Shown piece after piece: positions 45,152 through 53,227 of a stretch of 64,000 nt of DNA. Source of the stretch: Kaistia adipata DSM 17808 (GTDB lineage: Bacteria; Pseudomonadota; Alphaproteobacteria; Rhizobiales; Kaistiaceae); the NCBI RefSeq assembly GCF_000423225.1, contig NZ_AUHO01000006.1, forward strand, positions 248,001-312,000, in the 5' to 3' direction. Position 1 is the stretch's first letter; the number at the start of each line of letters is the position of its first letter. Under the pieces are notes generated by a model. That model made no database searches. It worked only from the letters and a program-made list of their open reading frames with translations, and was not told the DNA's origin. The position numbers and the translations under genes are program-made.

Positions 45152-46333
45152 ATGTCCGCATTCTACGTCGACTGGTTGAACCTGCTGATCCGCTGGGCCC
45201 ACATGATCGTGGGCATAGGCTGGATCGGAACCTCGTTCTATTTCATCGCGCTCGACCTCTCGCTGAAGAAGCGCGAGCAGATGAAGGAGGGCGTCTACGG
45301 CACCGCCTGGGAAGTGCATGGCGGCGGCTTCTATCACGTCGAGAAATACCTGGTCGCGCCGCCGGCGCTGCCCTCGGACCTCATCTGGTACAAGTGGGAA
45401 GCCTATCTCACCTGGGTCACCGGCTTCCTGCTGCTGATCGTCCAGTACTACTGGAACGCCAATACCTATCTGATCGACAAGTCGATCCTGCCGATGCTGC
45501 CGTCGCAGGCAATCGTCATCTCGATGCTGTCGCTCGTTGGCGGCTGGGTGATCTACGACCAGCTCTGCAAGTCGGTCATCGGCCGCAGCACGCCGCTTCT
45601 CGCCATCTGCGTCTTCGCGCTGATCGTCGGCGCCGCCTACATGTTCACCCATGTCTATTCGGGGCGTGGCGCGCTGATCCATGTCGGCGCCTTCATCGGC
45701 ACGATCATGGCGGTCAACGTGTTCGGCGTGATCATACCGAACCAGAAGAAGATCGTCGCCTCGCTCCTGAAGCACGAGAAGCCGGATCCGCGCCTCGGCG
45801 CGATCGGCAAGCAGCGCTCGGTGCACAACAACTACCTGACGCTGCCCGTGCTGCTGATGATGGTCTCGAACCATTATCCGATGCTGACCAGCCACCCGCA
45901 GAGCTGGCTCATCGTCGCCTTCATCCTGCTCCTCGGCGGCTCGATCCGGCATTTCCTCAACCGGCACGACGCGCATGACCCGTTCCGCAAGTTCGCCTGG
46001 ACCATTCCCGCGGCGGCGGTGGCGTTCGGCGTGTTGCTGGTCATGACGGCGCCCCGTCCGATCGAGATCGACCCCAGTCTTGCCGTCTCGGATGCGGACG
46101 TGCTGACGCTGACGGCCAAGCATTGCGCGGCCTGCCACGCCACCAAGCCGACCCATGACGGCTTCGATGCGCCGCCGAAGGGTGTCGTTCTTACCTCCAC
46201 GGATCAGCTCGCCGCGCACAAGCAGCAGATCATGGCGCAGGCCGTGAACGGCACGGCCATGCCGCTCGGCAACGAGCAGGGCATGACCGAGGACGATCGC
46301 AAGAGGCTTGGCGCGTGGCTGCAAAGCCATTAG
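45152..46333 (+). CDS. puuD: Urate hydroxylase PuuD (membrane urate oxidase with cytochrome c domain)
   Basis: Oxidises urate to 5-hydroxyisourate and passes electrons to the respiratory chain instead of making H2O2. 393 residues with eight or nine membrane segments, starting WLNLLIRWAHMIVGIGWIGTSFYF. A C-terminal periplasmic cytochrome c domain carries the haem site Cys325-Ala-Ala-Cys328-His329 and a distal Met candidate (GTAMPLGNE). Replaces soluble uricase in this pathway. The ribosome site is weak. Confidence 0.95.
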   Translation: MSAFYVDWLNLLIRWAHMIVGIGWIGTSFYFIALDLSLKKREQMKEGVYGTAWEVHGGGFYHVEKYLVAPPALPSDLIWYKWEAYLTWVTGFLLLIVQYYWNANTYLIDKSILPMLPSQAIVISMLSLVGGWVIYDQLCKSVIGRSTPLLAICVFALIVGAAYMFTHVYSGRGALIHVGAFIGTIMAVNVFGVIIPNQKKIVASLLKHEKPDPRLGAIGKQRSVHNNYLTLPVLLMMVSNHYPMLTSHPQSWLIVAFILLLGGSIRHFLNRHDAHDPFRKFAWTIPAAAVAFGVLLVMTAPRPIEIDPSLAVSDADVLTLTAKHCAACHATKPTHDGFDAPPKGVVLTSTDQLAAHKQQIMAQAVNGTAMPLGNEQGMTEDDRKRLGAWLQSH

Positions 46334-46366
46334 ACAGACCGGATTAGGGTCTGCAACCGGGATGAA

Positions 46367-46888
46367 ATGTCGACGCAGCCGCTGACGCTCGCCGCGGTCA
46401 ACCGCATGGATGAGGAAGCCTTCGTGACGAGTTTCGGCGATATCGCCGAACATTCGCCATGGGTGGCGGAGCTGGCGGGGAGGGTACGGCCCTATCCCGA
46501 CCGGGATGCGATGGTGGCGGCCTTCGCCACCGCCGTCCGGCAAGCCGGCGTCGAGGCGCAGCGCGCCCTGCTGCTCGCCCATCCCGACCTCGCTGGCCGG
46601 GCCGCGATTGCCAACGAACTGGCGCCCGAATCCCGCAACGAACAGGCCAGCGCCGGCCTCGACCGCATGACGGCGGACGAGTATGCGCGGTTCTCCGACA
46701 TGAACGCGCGTTACCGCGCCCGCCACGGCATTCCCTTCATCCTCGCGGTCAAGGGCGCCACCAAGCAGCAGATCCTCGATGCCTTTGAGGCGCGGGTCGA
46801 CAACGATCCGGCCGAGGAGTTCGCCACGGCGCTTTCGCAGGTCGAACGGATCATCCGTTTCCGCCTCGAGGATCGGGTCGCGTCATGA
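46367..46888 (+). CDS. uraD: OHCU decarboxylase
   Basis: Decarboxylates 2-oxo-4-hydroxy-4-carboxy-5-ureidoimidazoline to S-allantoin. 173 residues with the catalytic segment LLAHPDLAGRAA and the second signature NARYRARHGIPFILAVKG. Follows puuD by 33 bases and overlaps the amidohydrolase gene by four (ATGA). Confidence 0.95.
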   Translation: MSTQPLTLAAVNRMDEEAFVTSFGDIAEHSPWVAELAGRVRPYPDRDAMVAAFATAVRQAGVEAQRALLLAHPDLAGRAAIANELAPESRNEQASAGLDRMTADEYARFSDMNARYRARHGIPFILAVKGATKQQILDAFEARVDNDPAEEFATALSQVERIIRFRLEDRVAS

Positions 46889-48159
46889 GCGATGCCACGG
46901 CAATCCGCGCAGCCGGCACGCGCGCGCAGGAAATGATCGACGCGCTCGCCGCGATCTCGGCCGACAGCGACCGGCTGACACGGCTTTATCTCACGCCCGA
47001 GCACAAGCGCGCCGCCGAGCTGGCCGGCACGTGGATGGAACAGGCGGGGCTCTCCGTCCGCATGGACGCCGCCGGCACGATGCGCGGCTCCCTGCCGCCC
47101 GGCCGGCCGGGACCGAGCGGCAACAAGAGCCTTCTGATCGGCTCGCATATCGACACGGTGATCGATGGCGGCCGCTATGACGGCAATCTCGGCGTCGTCG
47201 TCGGCCTGCTCGCCATCGAGGCGCTGAAGGCGCGCGGCGAGGCGCTGCCCTTCGGCATCGAGCTTCTCGCCTTCGGCGACGAGGAGGGCGTGCGCTATCC
47301 GATCACGCTGACCTCGTCGGCGGTCGCGGCGGGCGTGTTCGACCCGGCCGCGCTCGACCAGAGCGACCGCTCCGGCGTCACGATGCGCGAGGCGCTGACG
47401 GCGTTCGGCGGCAAGCCGGAGGCGCTGGCCGGAGAGGCGTATCAGGCGGATTCCGTGCTCGGCTATCTCGAGGTCCATATCGAGCAGGGGCCCGTGCTGG
47501 AACGCACCGGCGCACCGCTCGGCGTCGTCACGGCGATCGCCAGCCAGAGCCGGCACCGGATCCGTATCAAGGGCGAGGCGGGCCATGCCGGCACCGTGCC
47601 GATGCCGATGCGTCGCGACGCGCTCGTGGCTGCGTCGGAGCTGATCGTCGGCATCGAGGCGATCGCGCGGAAGGACCGCAAGAATTCGCTGGTGGCGACG
47701 GTGGGCGAGATCGAGGCGCTGCCCGGCGCCTCGAACGTCATCCCGGCCGAAGTGCGCCTGTCGCTCGACGTGCGCGCGGCGACCGACGAAGCACGGCGCG
47801 ACGCCGTGGCGACGATCCTCTCCTTCGCCCGCAAGACCGAGGCCGTGCGCCAGGTCGCGCTCACCTTCGAGACGGTGCTGGAGAAGCCGGTCGCCACCTG
47901 CGGCCCGCGCATGATGGCGGCGATCCAGGAAGGCGCGTCCCGCGTCATGGGCAAGCCGGCGCAGCAGCTCCTCTCCGGCGCCGGCCATGACGGGCTGTCG
48001 ATGGCGCATCTCGCCGAGTATGGCATGATGTTCGTGCGCTGCCGGGGCGGCATCAGCCACAACCCGGCCGAGTTCGTCACGGTCGACGACATGGGCGCGG
48101 CCGTCGAGGGGCTGGTCGAGGCAATCCTGGCGCTGGCACGCCAGGAGGCGGCCCGATGA
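46885..48159 (+). CDS. Allantoate amidohydrolase-like M20 family hydrolase (AllC/HyuC)
   Basis: 424 residues of the amidase/hydantoinase-carbamoylase branch of M20 peptidases. Metal ligands are in LIGSHIDTVIDGGRYDGNLGV and LLAFGDEEGVRYP, with GRHRI-type and GASNVIPAEVRLSLDVR dimer-interface motifs. In this operon allantoate is the natural substrate, but N-carbamoyl amino acids or ureidoglycine are possible for the family. Four-base overlaps with uraD and with the next gene show tight coupling. Confidence 0.88.
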   Translation: MSDATAIRAAGTRAQEMIDALAAISADSDRLTRLYLTPEHKRAAELAGTWMEQAGLSVRMDAAGTMRGSLPPGRPGPSGNKSLLIGSHIDTVIDGGRYDGNLGVVVGLLAIEALKARGEALPFGIELLAFGDEEGVRYPITLTSSAVAAGVFDPAALDQSDRSGVTMREALTAFGGKPEALAGEAYQADSVLGYLEVHIEQGPVLERTGAPLGVVTAIASQSRHRIRIKGEAGHAGTVPMPMRRDALVAASELIVGIEAIARKDRKNSLVATVGEIEALPGASNVIPAEVRLSLDVRAATDEARRDAVATILSFARKTEAVRQVALTFETVLEKPVATCGPRMMAAIQEGASRVMGKPAQQLLSGAGHDGLSMAHLAEYGMMFVRCRGGISHNPAEFVTVDDMGAAVEGLVEAILALARQEAAR

Positions 48160-49373
48160 TCCGCGACGCCGTCGCGGCCAACTGGGAGCGCGAGGTCGCC
48201 TTTCTCAAGGCGATGATCCGGATCCCAAGCGACAATCCGCCCGGCCATTGCGCGCCCCATGCCGAAGCGACGGCCGTGGCGCTGGAGGCGCTCGGCTTCA
48301 CGGTCGAGCAATATCCCGTGCCCGAGCCCTATGTCCGCCAGCATGGGATGAAGAGCGTCACCAACCTGATCGTGCGCCAGACCTTCGGCGACGGCGAGGG
48401 ACCGGTGATCGCCTTGAACGCGCATGGCGACGTGGTGCCGCCGGGCCTCGGCTGGACCACCGATCCCTATGGCGCGGAGGAGCGCGACGGCGCGCTCTAC
48501 GGGCGCGGCGCGGCCGTTTCGAAGTCCGATTTCGCCACCTATGCCTTCGCGCTGCTGGCGCTCCGCCAGTCGCCCAAGCGTCTTTCGGGCGGCGTCGAGC
48601 TGCATCTCACCTATGACGAGGAGACGGGCGGCTTCGTTGGCCCGCAATGGCTGCTGGCGCACCAGCTGTCGAAGGCCGACTACGCCATCTCGGCCGGCTT
48701 CTCCTATGCGATCACGACGGCGCACAATGGCGCGCTGCATCTCGAAGTGGTCGTGCGCGGCCGCCAGGCGCATGCCGCCATGCCGTCCTCCGGCGTCGAC
48801 GCGCTGGAGGCGGCGACGCCGATCCTGACCGCGATCTATGCCGAGCGGCGGCGGCTCGCCGAGCGCGTCTCGACGGAGCGGGGCATCGGTTCGCCGCAGA
48901 TCACGGTCGGGCTGATCTCGGGCGGCATCAACACCAATGTCGTTCCCGACCGGATCGCCTTCCGGATCGACCGGCGCCTGATCCCGGAAGAGCAGGGCGA
49001 GGCGGTCGAGGCGGAGCTGATCGCCCTGATCGAGGCGGCGGCGCCCGGTACCGACGGCGTCGAGGTGGAATGCCGGCGCATCATGCTGGCGGAGCCGCTC
49101 CGGCCGCTGCCGGGCGTCGAGCGCCTCGTGGAGGCCGTGCAGGGACCGGCCAAGGCCGTGCTCGGCTTCCCGATCGAGCCGACCGGGGCGCCGCTCTACA
49201 CCGATGCACGGCACTATTCGGCGGCGGGCATCCCGACCATCCTCTACGGCGCCGGCCCGCGCTCCATCGTCGAGGCCAACGCCCATTCGGCCGATGAGCA
49301 TGTTCAGTTGTCGGACCTGCGGGCCGCGACCGAGATCGTCGCGCTGGCGCTGGAGGATCTGCTCACCGCGTGA
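48156..49373 (+). CDS. M20 family metallopeptidase (ArgE/DapE type)
   Basis: 405 residues. Metal-binding motifs NAHGDVVPPGLGW and GRGAAVSKSDFATYAFAL are present, and the catalytic Glu is in TYDEETGGFVG. The usual M20 dimerisation domain lies in the middle and the late His in HYSAAGIPTILYGAGP. A deacylase-like enzyme, but position as the last gene of the urate operon suggests a late nitrogen-release step such as on a ureido compound. The exact substrate is unknown. Confidence 0.85.
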   Translation: MIRDAVAANWEREVAFLKAMIRIPSDNPPGHCAPHAEATAVALEALGFTVEQYPVPEPYVRQHGMKSVTNLIVRQTFGDGEGPVIALNAHGDVVPPGLGWTTDPYGAEERDGALYGRGAAVSKSDFATYAFALLALRQSPKRLSGGVELHLTYDEETGGFVGPQWLLAHQLSKADYAISAGFSYAITTAHNGALHLEVVVRGRQAHAAMPSSGVDALEAATPILTAIYAERRRLAERVSTERGIGSPQITVGLISGGINTNVVPDRIAFRIDRRLIPEEQGEAVEAELIALIEAAAPGTDGVEVECRRIMLAEPLRPLPGVERLVEAVQGPAKAVLGFPIEPTGAPLYTDARHYSAAGIPTILYGAGPRSIVEANAHSADEHVQLSDLRAATEIVALALEDLLTA

Positions 49374-49404
49374 GCCGCCGTAGCGCACTTGCTGGAACTG
49401 TCTT

Positions 49405-49531
49405 CTCACCTCTTCCTGCGGGAGAGGTCGGCTCGAAGAGCCGGGTGAGGGGTTAGGGAACTATCCGGTTAGGCTGTAAACCCTCACCCGCCGGCCTGTG
49501 GCCGTCGACCTCTCCCTCAGGGAGAGGTGAA
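49405..49531 (-). repeat. 127-bp palindromic intergenic repeat, copy 2
   Basis: Same element as 10161-10287, in the opposite orientation, with about 13 differences in 127 bases. The small inner hairpin has changed from GGAGC-TTC-GCTCC to GGCTC-TTC-GAGCC, that is, on both arms so pairing is kept. It overlaps the 3' end of the methyltransferase-like gene, which reads into it and stops inside. Confidence 0.88.
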
Positions 49532-50064
49532 GGGGCGGCGTTTTTCATGGCAGTTGCGACCGGGCCTCTCCGTGCCCTCAGCGCCCGGTTCTCGATCTGG
49601 ATCCGGTAGGCCAGCATGGCGAGGTTCAGGATGCCGAACACCAGCGCCGGCACCGGCAGGTTGAGCACCAGCGCCAGGAGGGGGATCTCCAGCGCGACGA
49701 CGACGTAGTTCGGATGCCGCAGATAGCGGTACGGGCCGGTCGCCCGCAACGGCGCGCCGTCTAGCGTGATGATGCGGGTGGTCCAGTACGGACCGAGGGT
49801 CGCCAACACCCAGAGTCGCAGTCCCTGCAGCAGCGCGAAGGCCGCGATCAGGATCCAGTTCACCGGCGGGCTGGGCGCGGTCCATGCCGCGAGCGTGACC
49901 AGCCAGGCGGCATGCAGCAGCACGATGACGGGATAGTGCTCCGCGCCGACCTCCCTTGCGCCGCGCGCCAGAAGGTTGCGCGTGTTGCGACGGGCATAGG
50001 CGAGTTCGACGACGCGTTGCAGCGTCACGGCGAGGAGAAGCCAGTAGGCCCAGCCGATACTCAT
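49453..50064 (-). CDS. Isoprenylcysteine carboxyl methyltransferase-family protein
   Basis: 203 residues, four or five membrane segments, with the ICMT signature ATGPYRYLRHPNYVVVALEIPLL at about 110-132. The start ATG overlaps the stop of the polyketide synthase gene by one base (TGATG). Bacterial members beside type III polyketide synthases (for example BpsB of Bacillus subtilis) O-methylate alkylpyrones; that role is likely here. The last 25 or so residues (from SPLPEGEVDG) come from the repeat and are not expected in homologues. Confidence 0.88.
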   Translation of the reverse strand: MSIGWAYWLLLAVTLQRVVELAYARRNTRNLLARGAREVGAEHYPVIVLLHAAWLVTLAAWTAPSPPVNWILIAAFALLQGLRLWVLATLGPYWTTRIITLDGAPLRATGPYRYLRHPNYVVVALEIPLLALVLNLPVPALVFGILNLAMLAYRIQIENRALRARRGPVATAMKNAAPSPLPEGEVDGHRPAGEGLQPNRIVP

Positions 50065-51179
50065 CAGCCTTCCACCCGCACCATCTGGAAGGCCGCGGTG
50101 AATCCCGGGCCGAGCGACGACGCCAGCAGGTTGCCCTTCACGCCCGTGCGGATCAGCTCGTCGAGCACGAACAGAACCGTCGGCGCCGACATGTTGCCAT
50201 AGCCCGCCAGCACGCGCCGTTCGGCGTCGAGGCCGAACTTCGAATAGCCGAAGACGATTTCCAGCTCGTCCATCACCTTGGCGCCGCCCGGATGGCAGCA
50301 CGGCCGGTCGATCGCGTCGCGGGACAGGCCGTGGCGGTCGAGGAACCCGGCCAGGGCGGCCGGGTAGTCGCCGGCGATGATCTGGGGGATGCTCTGCTGG
50401 AAGATGACGTCGAAGCCCTGCGCGTCGATGTTCCAGCCCATCACGTCGAGCGTGTCGGGCCAGCAATGTTCGCCGCCGAGGCCGAGCGCGGCGATGGCCG
50501 CTTCGTCGTTACCGCTGGTGACCACCGCGGCTGCGGCGCCGTCGCCGAACAGCGCGCTGGCTACCAGGTTGCTCTTGGTCAGCCGGTCAAAGCGGAAGGC
50601 GAGGCTGGAGAGCTCGACGACGATCATCAGACAGCGGAGGCCTGGCTCGGAACGGGCCATCTGCGCCGTGCGCGTCAGCCCGAGGACGCCGCCGGCGCAA
50701 CCGAGCCCGAACACCGGCAGCCGCATCACGTCGCTGCGAAAGGGAATGAGGTTCATCAGCCGCGCGTCGATGCTCGGCGTCGATATGCCGGTCGACGAGA
50801 CGAAGACGATGGCGTCGATGTCCTGCGGGCGGAGTTCGGCCCTGGCGAGCGCGCTGTTGGCGGCCTCGAAGGCGAGGGCGGTCGCGTGTTGCTGGTAGAG
50901 ACGCGTCTTCTCCTCGAAATCCGCCGGTCCGAGGAACCATTCGACCGGCCGACAGCTGTAGCGGCCGTCGATCGCGGCATTGTCGAAGACCTGCTCCAGC
51001 TGGTCGAAGAACGGCATCCGGGTGCCGAACACCTCGCGTGCGCGTTCCTTGGCGACGGTCTGGGAAATCCGATAGGGCGGCACGGCGGTCACCAGCGAGC
51101 GCAGCGCCGCCGTTTTCGCCGGACTGCCGGCATCCGCCGTCATGACGGCGCCTGGGAGCTGGATCAGGTTCATGCCCAC
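50064..51179 (-). CDS. Type III polyketide synthase (chalcone/stilbene synthase-like)
   Basis: 371 residues with the complete triad: Cys161 in FGLGCAGG, His296 in CCHPGGAK and Asn329 in YGNMSAPTV. Condenses an acyl-CoA starter with malonyl-CoA to an alkylpyrone or alkylresorcinol without a carrier protein. Coupling to an ICMT-like methyltransferase favours methylated alkylpyrones that would reside in the membrane. An internal ATG at 51141 (MTADAGSP) is a possible alternative start. Membrane-lipid-like products fit the neighbouring envelope-stress genes, but that link is speculative. Confidence 0.94.
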   Translation of the reverse strand: MGMNLIQLPGAVMTADAGSPAKTAALRSLVTAVPPYRISQTVAKERAREVFGTRMPFFDQLEQVFDNAAIDGRYSCRPVEWFLGPADFEEKTRLYQQHATALAFEAANSALARAELRPQDIDAIVFVSSTGISTPSIDARLMNLIPFRSDVMRLPVFGLGCAGGVLGLTRTAQMARSEPGLRCLMIVVELSSLAFRFDRLTKSNLVASALFGDGAAAAVVTSGNDEAAIAALGLGGEHCWPDTLDVMGWNIDAQGFDVIFQQSIPQIIAGDYPAALAGFLDRHGLSRDAIDRPCCHPGGAKVMDELEIVFGYSKFGLDAERRVLAGYGNMSAPTVLFVLDELIRTGVKGNLLASSLGPGFTAAFQMVRVEG

Positions 51180-51308
51180 TCTCTCCGCTCGAAGGTGTTA
51201 TTCCCCGGGGCCGCTCGGTCCCGTCCCGCGCCTGGTGCCGGTCCCAGCGTGGCGGGGACCGGCCGTCCATCGGCGCTCAAGGTCGCCGCCGAAAGCCCGT
51301 GATCCGGT

Positions 51309-51584
51309 CTATTGGCCGCCCGGCAAGGCCCGGTCGTAGTCGAATGTGTTGGCTGCCCAGCTCGGCCCGCGTGGCCAGGCGGGTTGATCCGGCGGACCAT
51401 GCGCGCTGAAGGACAGGCAGCGTTGGTACTGGGTGTCCCAGACCTGCTCGTTGCCGCAGGGCGGCCAACGCGCATGGCTGGTCCTTCCATGGCCGCAGGC
51501 CCCAAAGCCGGGCGCCGCGGCGGCAAGGCTGCTCCACCCGATCAGGGCTGTCGCCAACAGGACGCGGACTGTTGCCGGGGTCAT
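51309..51584 (-). CDS. Small exported protein with Cys-x4-VWD-x3-QRC motif
   Basis: 91 residues from the ATG at 51584 (GGAG eight bases before). Signal peptide (VRVLLATALIGWSSLAAA, cleavage near residue 23). The mature part is short, rich in Pro, Trp and Gly, with the motif CGNEQVWDTQYQRC, which aligns column for column with motifs in the two TPR proteins upstream. Shares the conserved upstream element at the same distance as its neighbour. No known family. Probably periplasmic. Confidence 0.6.
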   Translation of the reverse strand: MTPATVRVLLATALIGWSSLAAAAPGFGACGHGRTSHARWPPCGNEQVWDTQYQRCLSFSAHGPPDQPAWPRGPSWAANTFDYDRALPGGQ

Positions 51585-51628
51585 CGAAATGTCTCCCTCA
51601 GCCAACTGCCGAAAGGCTAGCCCTTGCC

Positions 51629-51678
51629 GGCGTAGGTTTCGATCTCCAAATCCCGGCGCCGGGGTCACGAAGTGGTGA
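51629..51678 (-). promoter_or_regulatory. Conserved two-block upstream element, copy for the small exported protein
   Basis: On the minus strand TCACCACTTCGTGACC (51663-51678), then TCGAAACCTACGCC (51629-51642). The first block is 78 bases before the ATG at 51584. Copies are found before the two TPR genes at 52362-52410 and 53228-53275. Candidate promoter or operator of the neighbouring sigma system. Confidence 0.55.
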
Positions 51679-51734
51679 CGGCCGGGCCGGCGGCGCGCCC
51701 GAATGGACGTCGCCGGCTGGTTTCGGAATTGCCG

Positions 51735-52316
51735 TTACTCAGTTGGCTTGCCGGCGATCGCCGCGGCGAGATCCTCGTACTGCTCGCATTCCCTGCCGCC
51801 GCACAGTCTCTCGATGATGCCGAGCTCGGCCTTGGCGAGTTCCAGCTTCCCGGCGCTGGCATAGCCTTCGCCGAGATATTCGCGCGTGTTGAGGTTGTTG
51901 GGATCGATGGCGAGCGCCTGCTTGTAGAAGCCAATGCCGACGTCGGTGTCGCCCCTCTTGCGGTGGCTGTAGCCGATATAGGTCAGCACCATCGCGTCCT
52001 GCTTGTTCTGCACGGCGTCGAGCACGACCAGCGCGTCGTCATAATAGCCCGCCAGCGCCAGGGCCCGGCCCTGCTCGAGCAGTTCCTTGTCCGGCAGGTT
52101 GCTCGACTGGGCGCGGACGCAGCGCTGCAGCTTCTTGTCCCAGACGAGCCCCTGGCGGCATTGCGGCGGCGCGCTGCCCGAACCCGATGAACCGCCGCCG
52201 CCACCACCGCCGCCACTGGCGGCGAGGGCCGGCATCGCGCCGCCGAAGCCCATCATGCCCACGAAGATCGCGGCGAGCGCCGCCCGTGTCACGTCGTCGA
52301 AATGCGGTTTCATCAT
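51735..52316 (-). CDS. Exported tetratricopeptide-repeat protein, paralogue A
   Basis: 193 residues from the ATG at 52316 (AGAGGG eight bases before; a GTG at 52325 is an alternative). N-terminal signal peptide (ALAAIFVGMMGFGGAMPALA), a Gly/Ser linker, the motif CRQGLVWDKKLQRC, then two or three TPR units (ALALAGYYDDALVVLDAVQ, TYIGYSHRKRGDTDVGIGFYKQAL, YLGEGYASAGKLELAKAEL) and a Cys pair near the C-terminus (LCGGREC). About three-quarters identical to paralogue B over the TPR part. Periplasmic; function unknown. Confidence 0.85.
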   Translation of the reverse strand: MMKPHFDDVTRAALAAIFVGMMGFGGAMPALAASGGGGGGGGSSGSGSAPPQCRQGLVWDKKLQRCVRAQSSNLPDKELLEQGRALALAGYYDDALVVLDAVQNKQDAMVLTYIGYSHRKRGDTDVGIGFYKQALAIDPNNLNTREYLGEGYASAGKLELAKAELGIIERLCGGRECEQYEDLAAAIAGKPTE

Positions 52317-52361
52317 CGTCGTCACCCTCTTGCGGTTGCAGACGCTGAAACATCCATAGGT

Positions 52362-52410
52362 GGCGCCCTATTCGATGCCGGCAGGACGGCTACCGATCAC
52401 GAAATGGTGA
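52362..52410 (-). promoter_or_regulatory. Conserved two-block upstream element, copy for TPR paralogue A
   Basis: On the minus strand TCACCATTTCGTGATC (52395-52410), then TCGAATAGGGCGCC (52362-52375). The first block is 78 bases before the ATG at 52316, exactly as for the small exported protein. Confidence 0.6.
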
Positions 52411-52432
52411 GGTGCCGGGTTCGCGCGCGACG

Positions 52433-52487
52433 GGGGCGGCGGCCCGCGCCACGGGCCGCTGCCCCCGAGAACCCGCCGAAGGGCGGG
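52433..52487 (-). terminator. Tandem hairpins after TPR paralogue B
   Basis: Two hairpins lie downstream of the paralogue B stop on its strand. One has stem CCCGCC / GGCGGG (52472-52487). The other has a 14-bp stem with one wobble (52433-52446 with 52452-52465). No T-run. They probably end or protect the paralogue B transcript, so paralogue A needs its own promoter. Confidence 0.5.
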
Positions 52488-52503
52488 CATGCCGCCTGGA
52501 TCC

Positions 52504-53163
52504 CTATTCGGCCGGATTGCCGCCGACCGCGGCGGCCAGATCCTCGTATTGCTCGCATTCGGTGTTGCCGCACAGCTTCTGCACGATCGCGAGCTCGGCC
52601 TTGGCGAGCTCGATCCGCCCGGCGCTGGCATAGCCTTCGCCGAGATACTCATGCGTATTGAGGTTGTTCGGGTCGAGCGCGAGCGCCTGCTTGTAGAAGT
52701 CGATGCCGACGTCGGTATCGCCCTTCTTGCGGTGGCTGTAGCCGATATAGGTCAGCACCATGGCGTCCTGCTTGTTCTGGACTGCATCCAACACCTCGAG
52801 CGCGTTGTCGTGGTAGCCGGCCAGGGCGAGTTGCCGGCCTTGCTGGAACAGTTCCTGGTCCGTCAGGCCGCTCGACTTCGCCTTCACGCAGCGATGCACC
52901 TTCTGGCTGAAGACGAAGCCAAGACGGCAGACCTGGTCGGCGGGCATGAAGTGGCTGCTGCCACTGCTGCCGCTGCTCGCGCCACCGCCGCCGCCGCCCA
53001 TGCCACCCCCGCCGCCACCGCTGCTTCCGCCGCCGCCGCCACTGCTGCCACCGCCGCCACTGCTGCCACCGCTATGGGCGAGCGCCGCGCCGGTCGAGGC
53101 GAGCAGGCCAATGAATGCGATCGTGATGATCGATCGCGTCGTCTTTTCGAACATGGTTGTCAT
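52504..53163 (-). CDS. Exported tetratricopeptide-repeat protein, paralogue B
   Basis: 219 residues from the ATG at 53163 (GGAGG five bases before). Signal peptide (IITIAFIGLLASTGAALA), then a long Gly/Ser tract of about 45 residues encoded by CCG-rich codons on the plus strand, then CRLGFVFSQKVHRC, the same TPR array as paralogue A and a C-terminal Cys pair (LCGNTEC). The linker is much longer than in paralogue A. Divergent from the sigma-factor gene. Function unknown. Confidence 0.85.
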   Translation of the reverse strand: MTTMFEKTTRSIITIAFIGLLASTGAALAHSGGSSGGGGSSGGGGGSSGGGGGGMGGGGGGASSGSSGSSHFMPADQVCRLGFVFSQKVHRCVKAKSSGLTDQELFQQGRQLALAGYHDNALEVLDAVQNKQDAMVLTYIGYSHRKKGDTDVGIDFYKQALALDPNNLNTHEYLGEGYASAGRIELAKAELAIVQKLCGNTECEQYEDLAAAVGGNPAE

Positions 53164-53227
53164 CGGAGCCTCCGACTGGTTTCCTCTCGCCGCGAAGTCG
53201 AGAGTCGCGGCAAGAACAGCAGGGGCG

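Noticed and set aside
52960-53080. Triplet tract that might be a microsatellite or CRISPR-like array.
   Set aside because: It encodes the Gly/Ser linker of the exported TPR protein, has no regular spacer structure and stays in frame.
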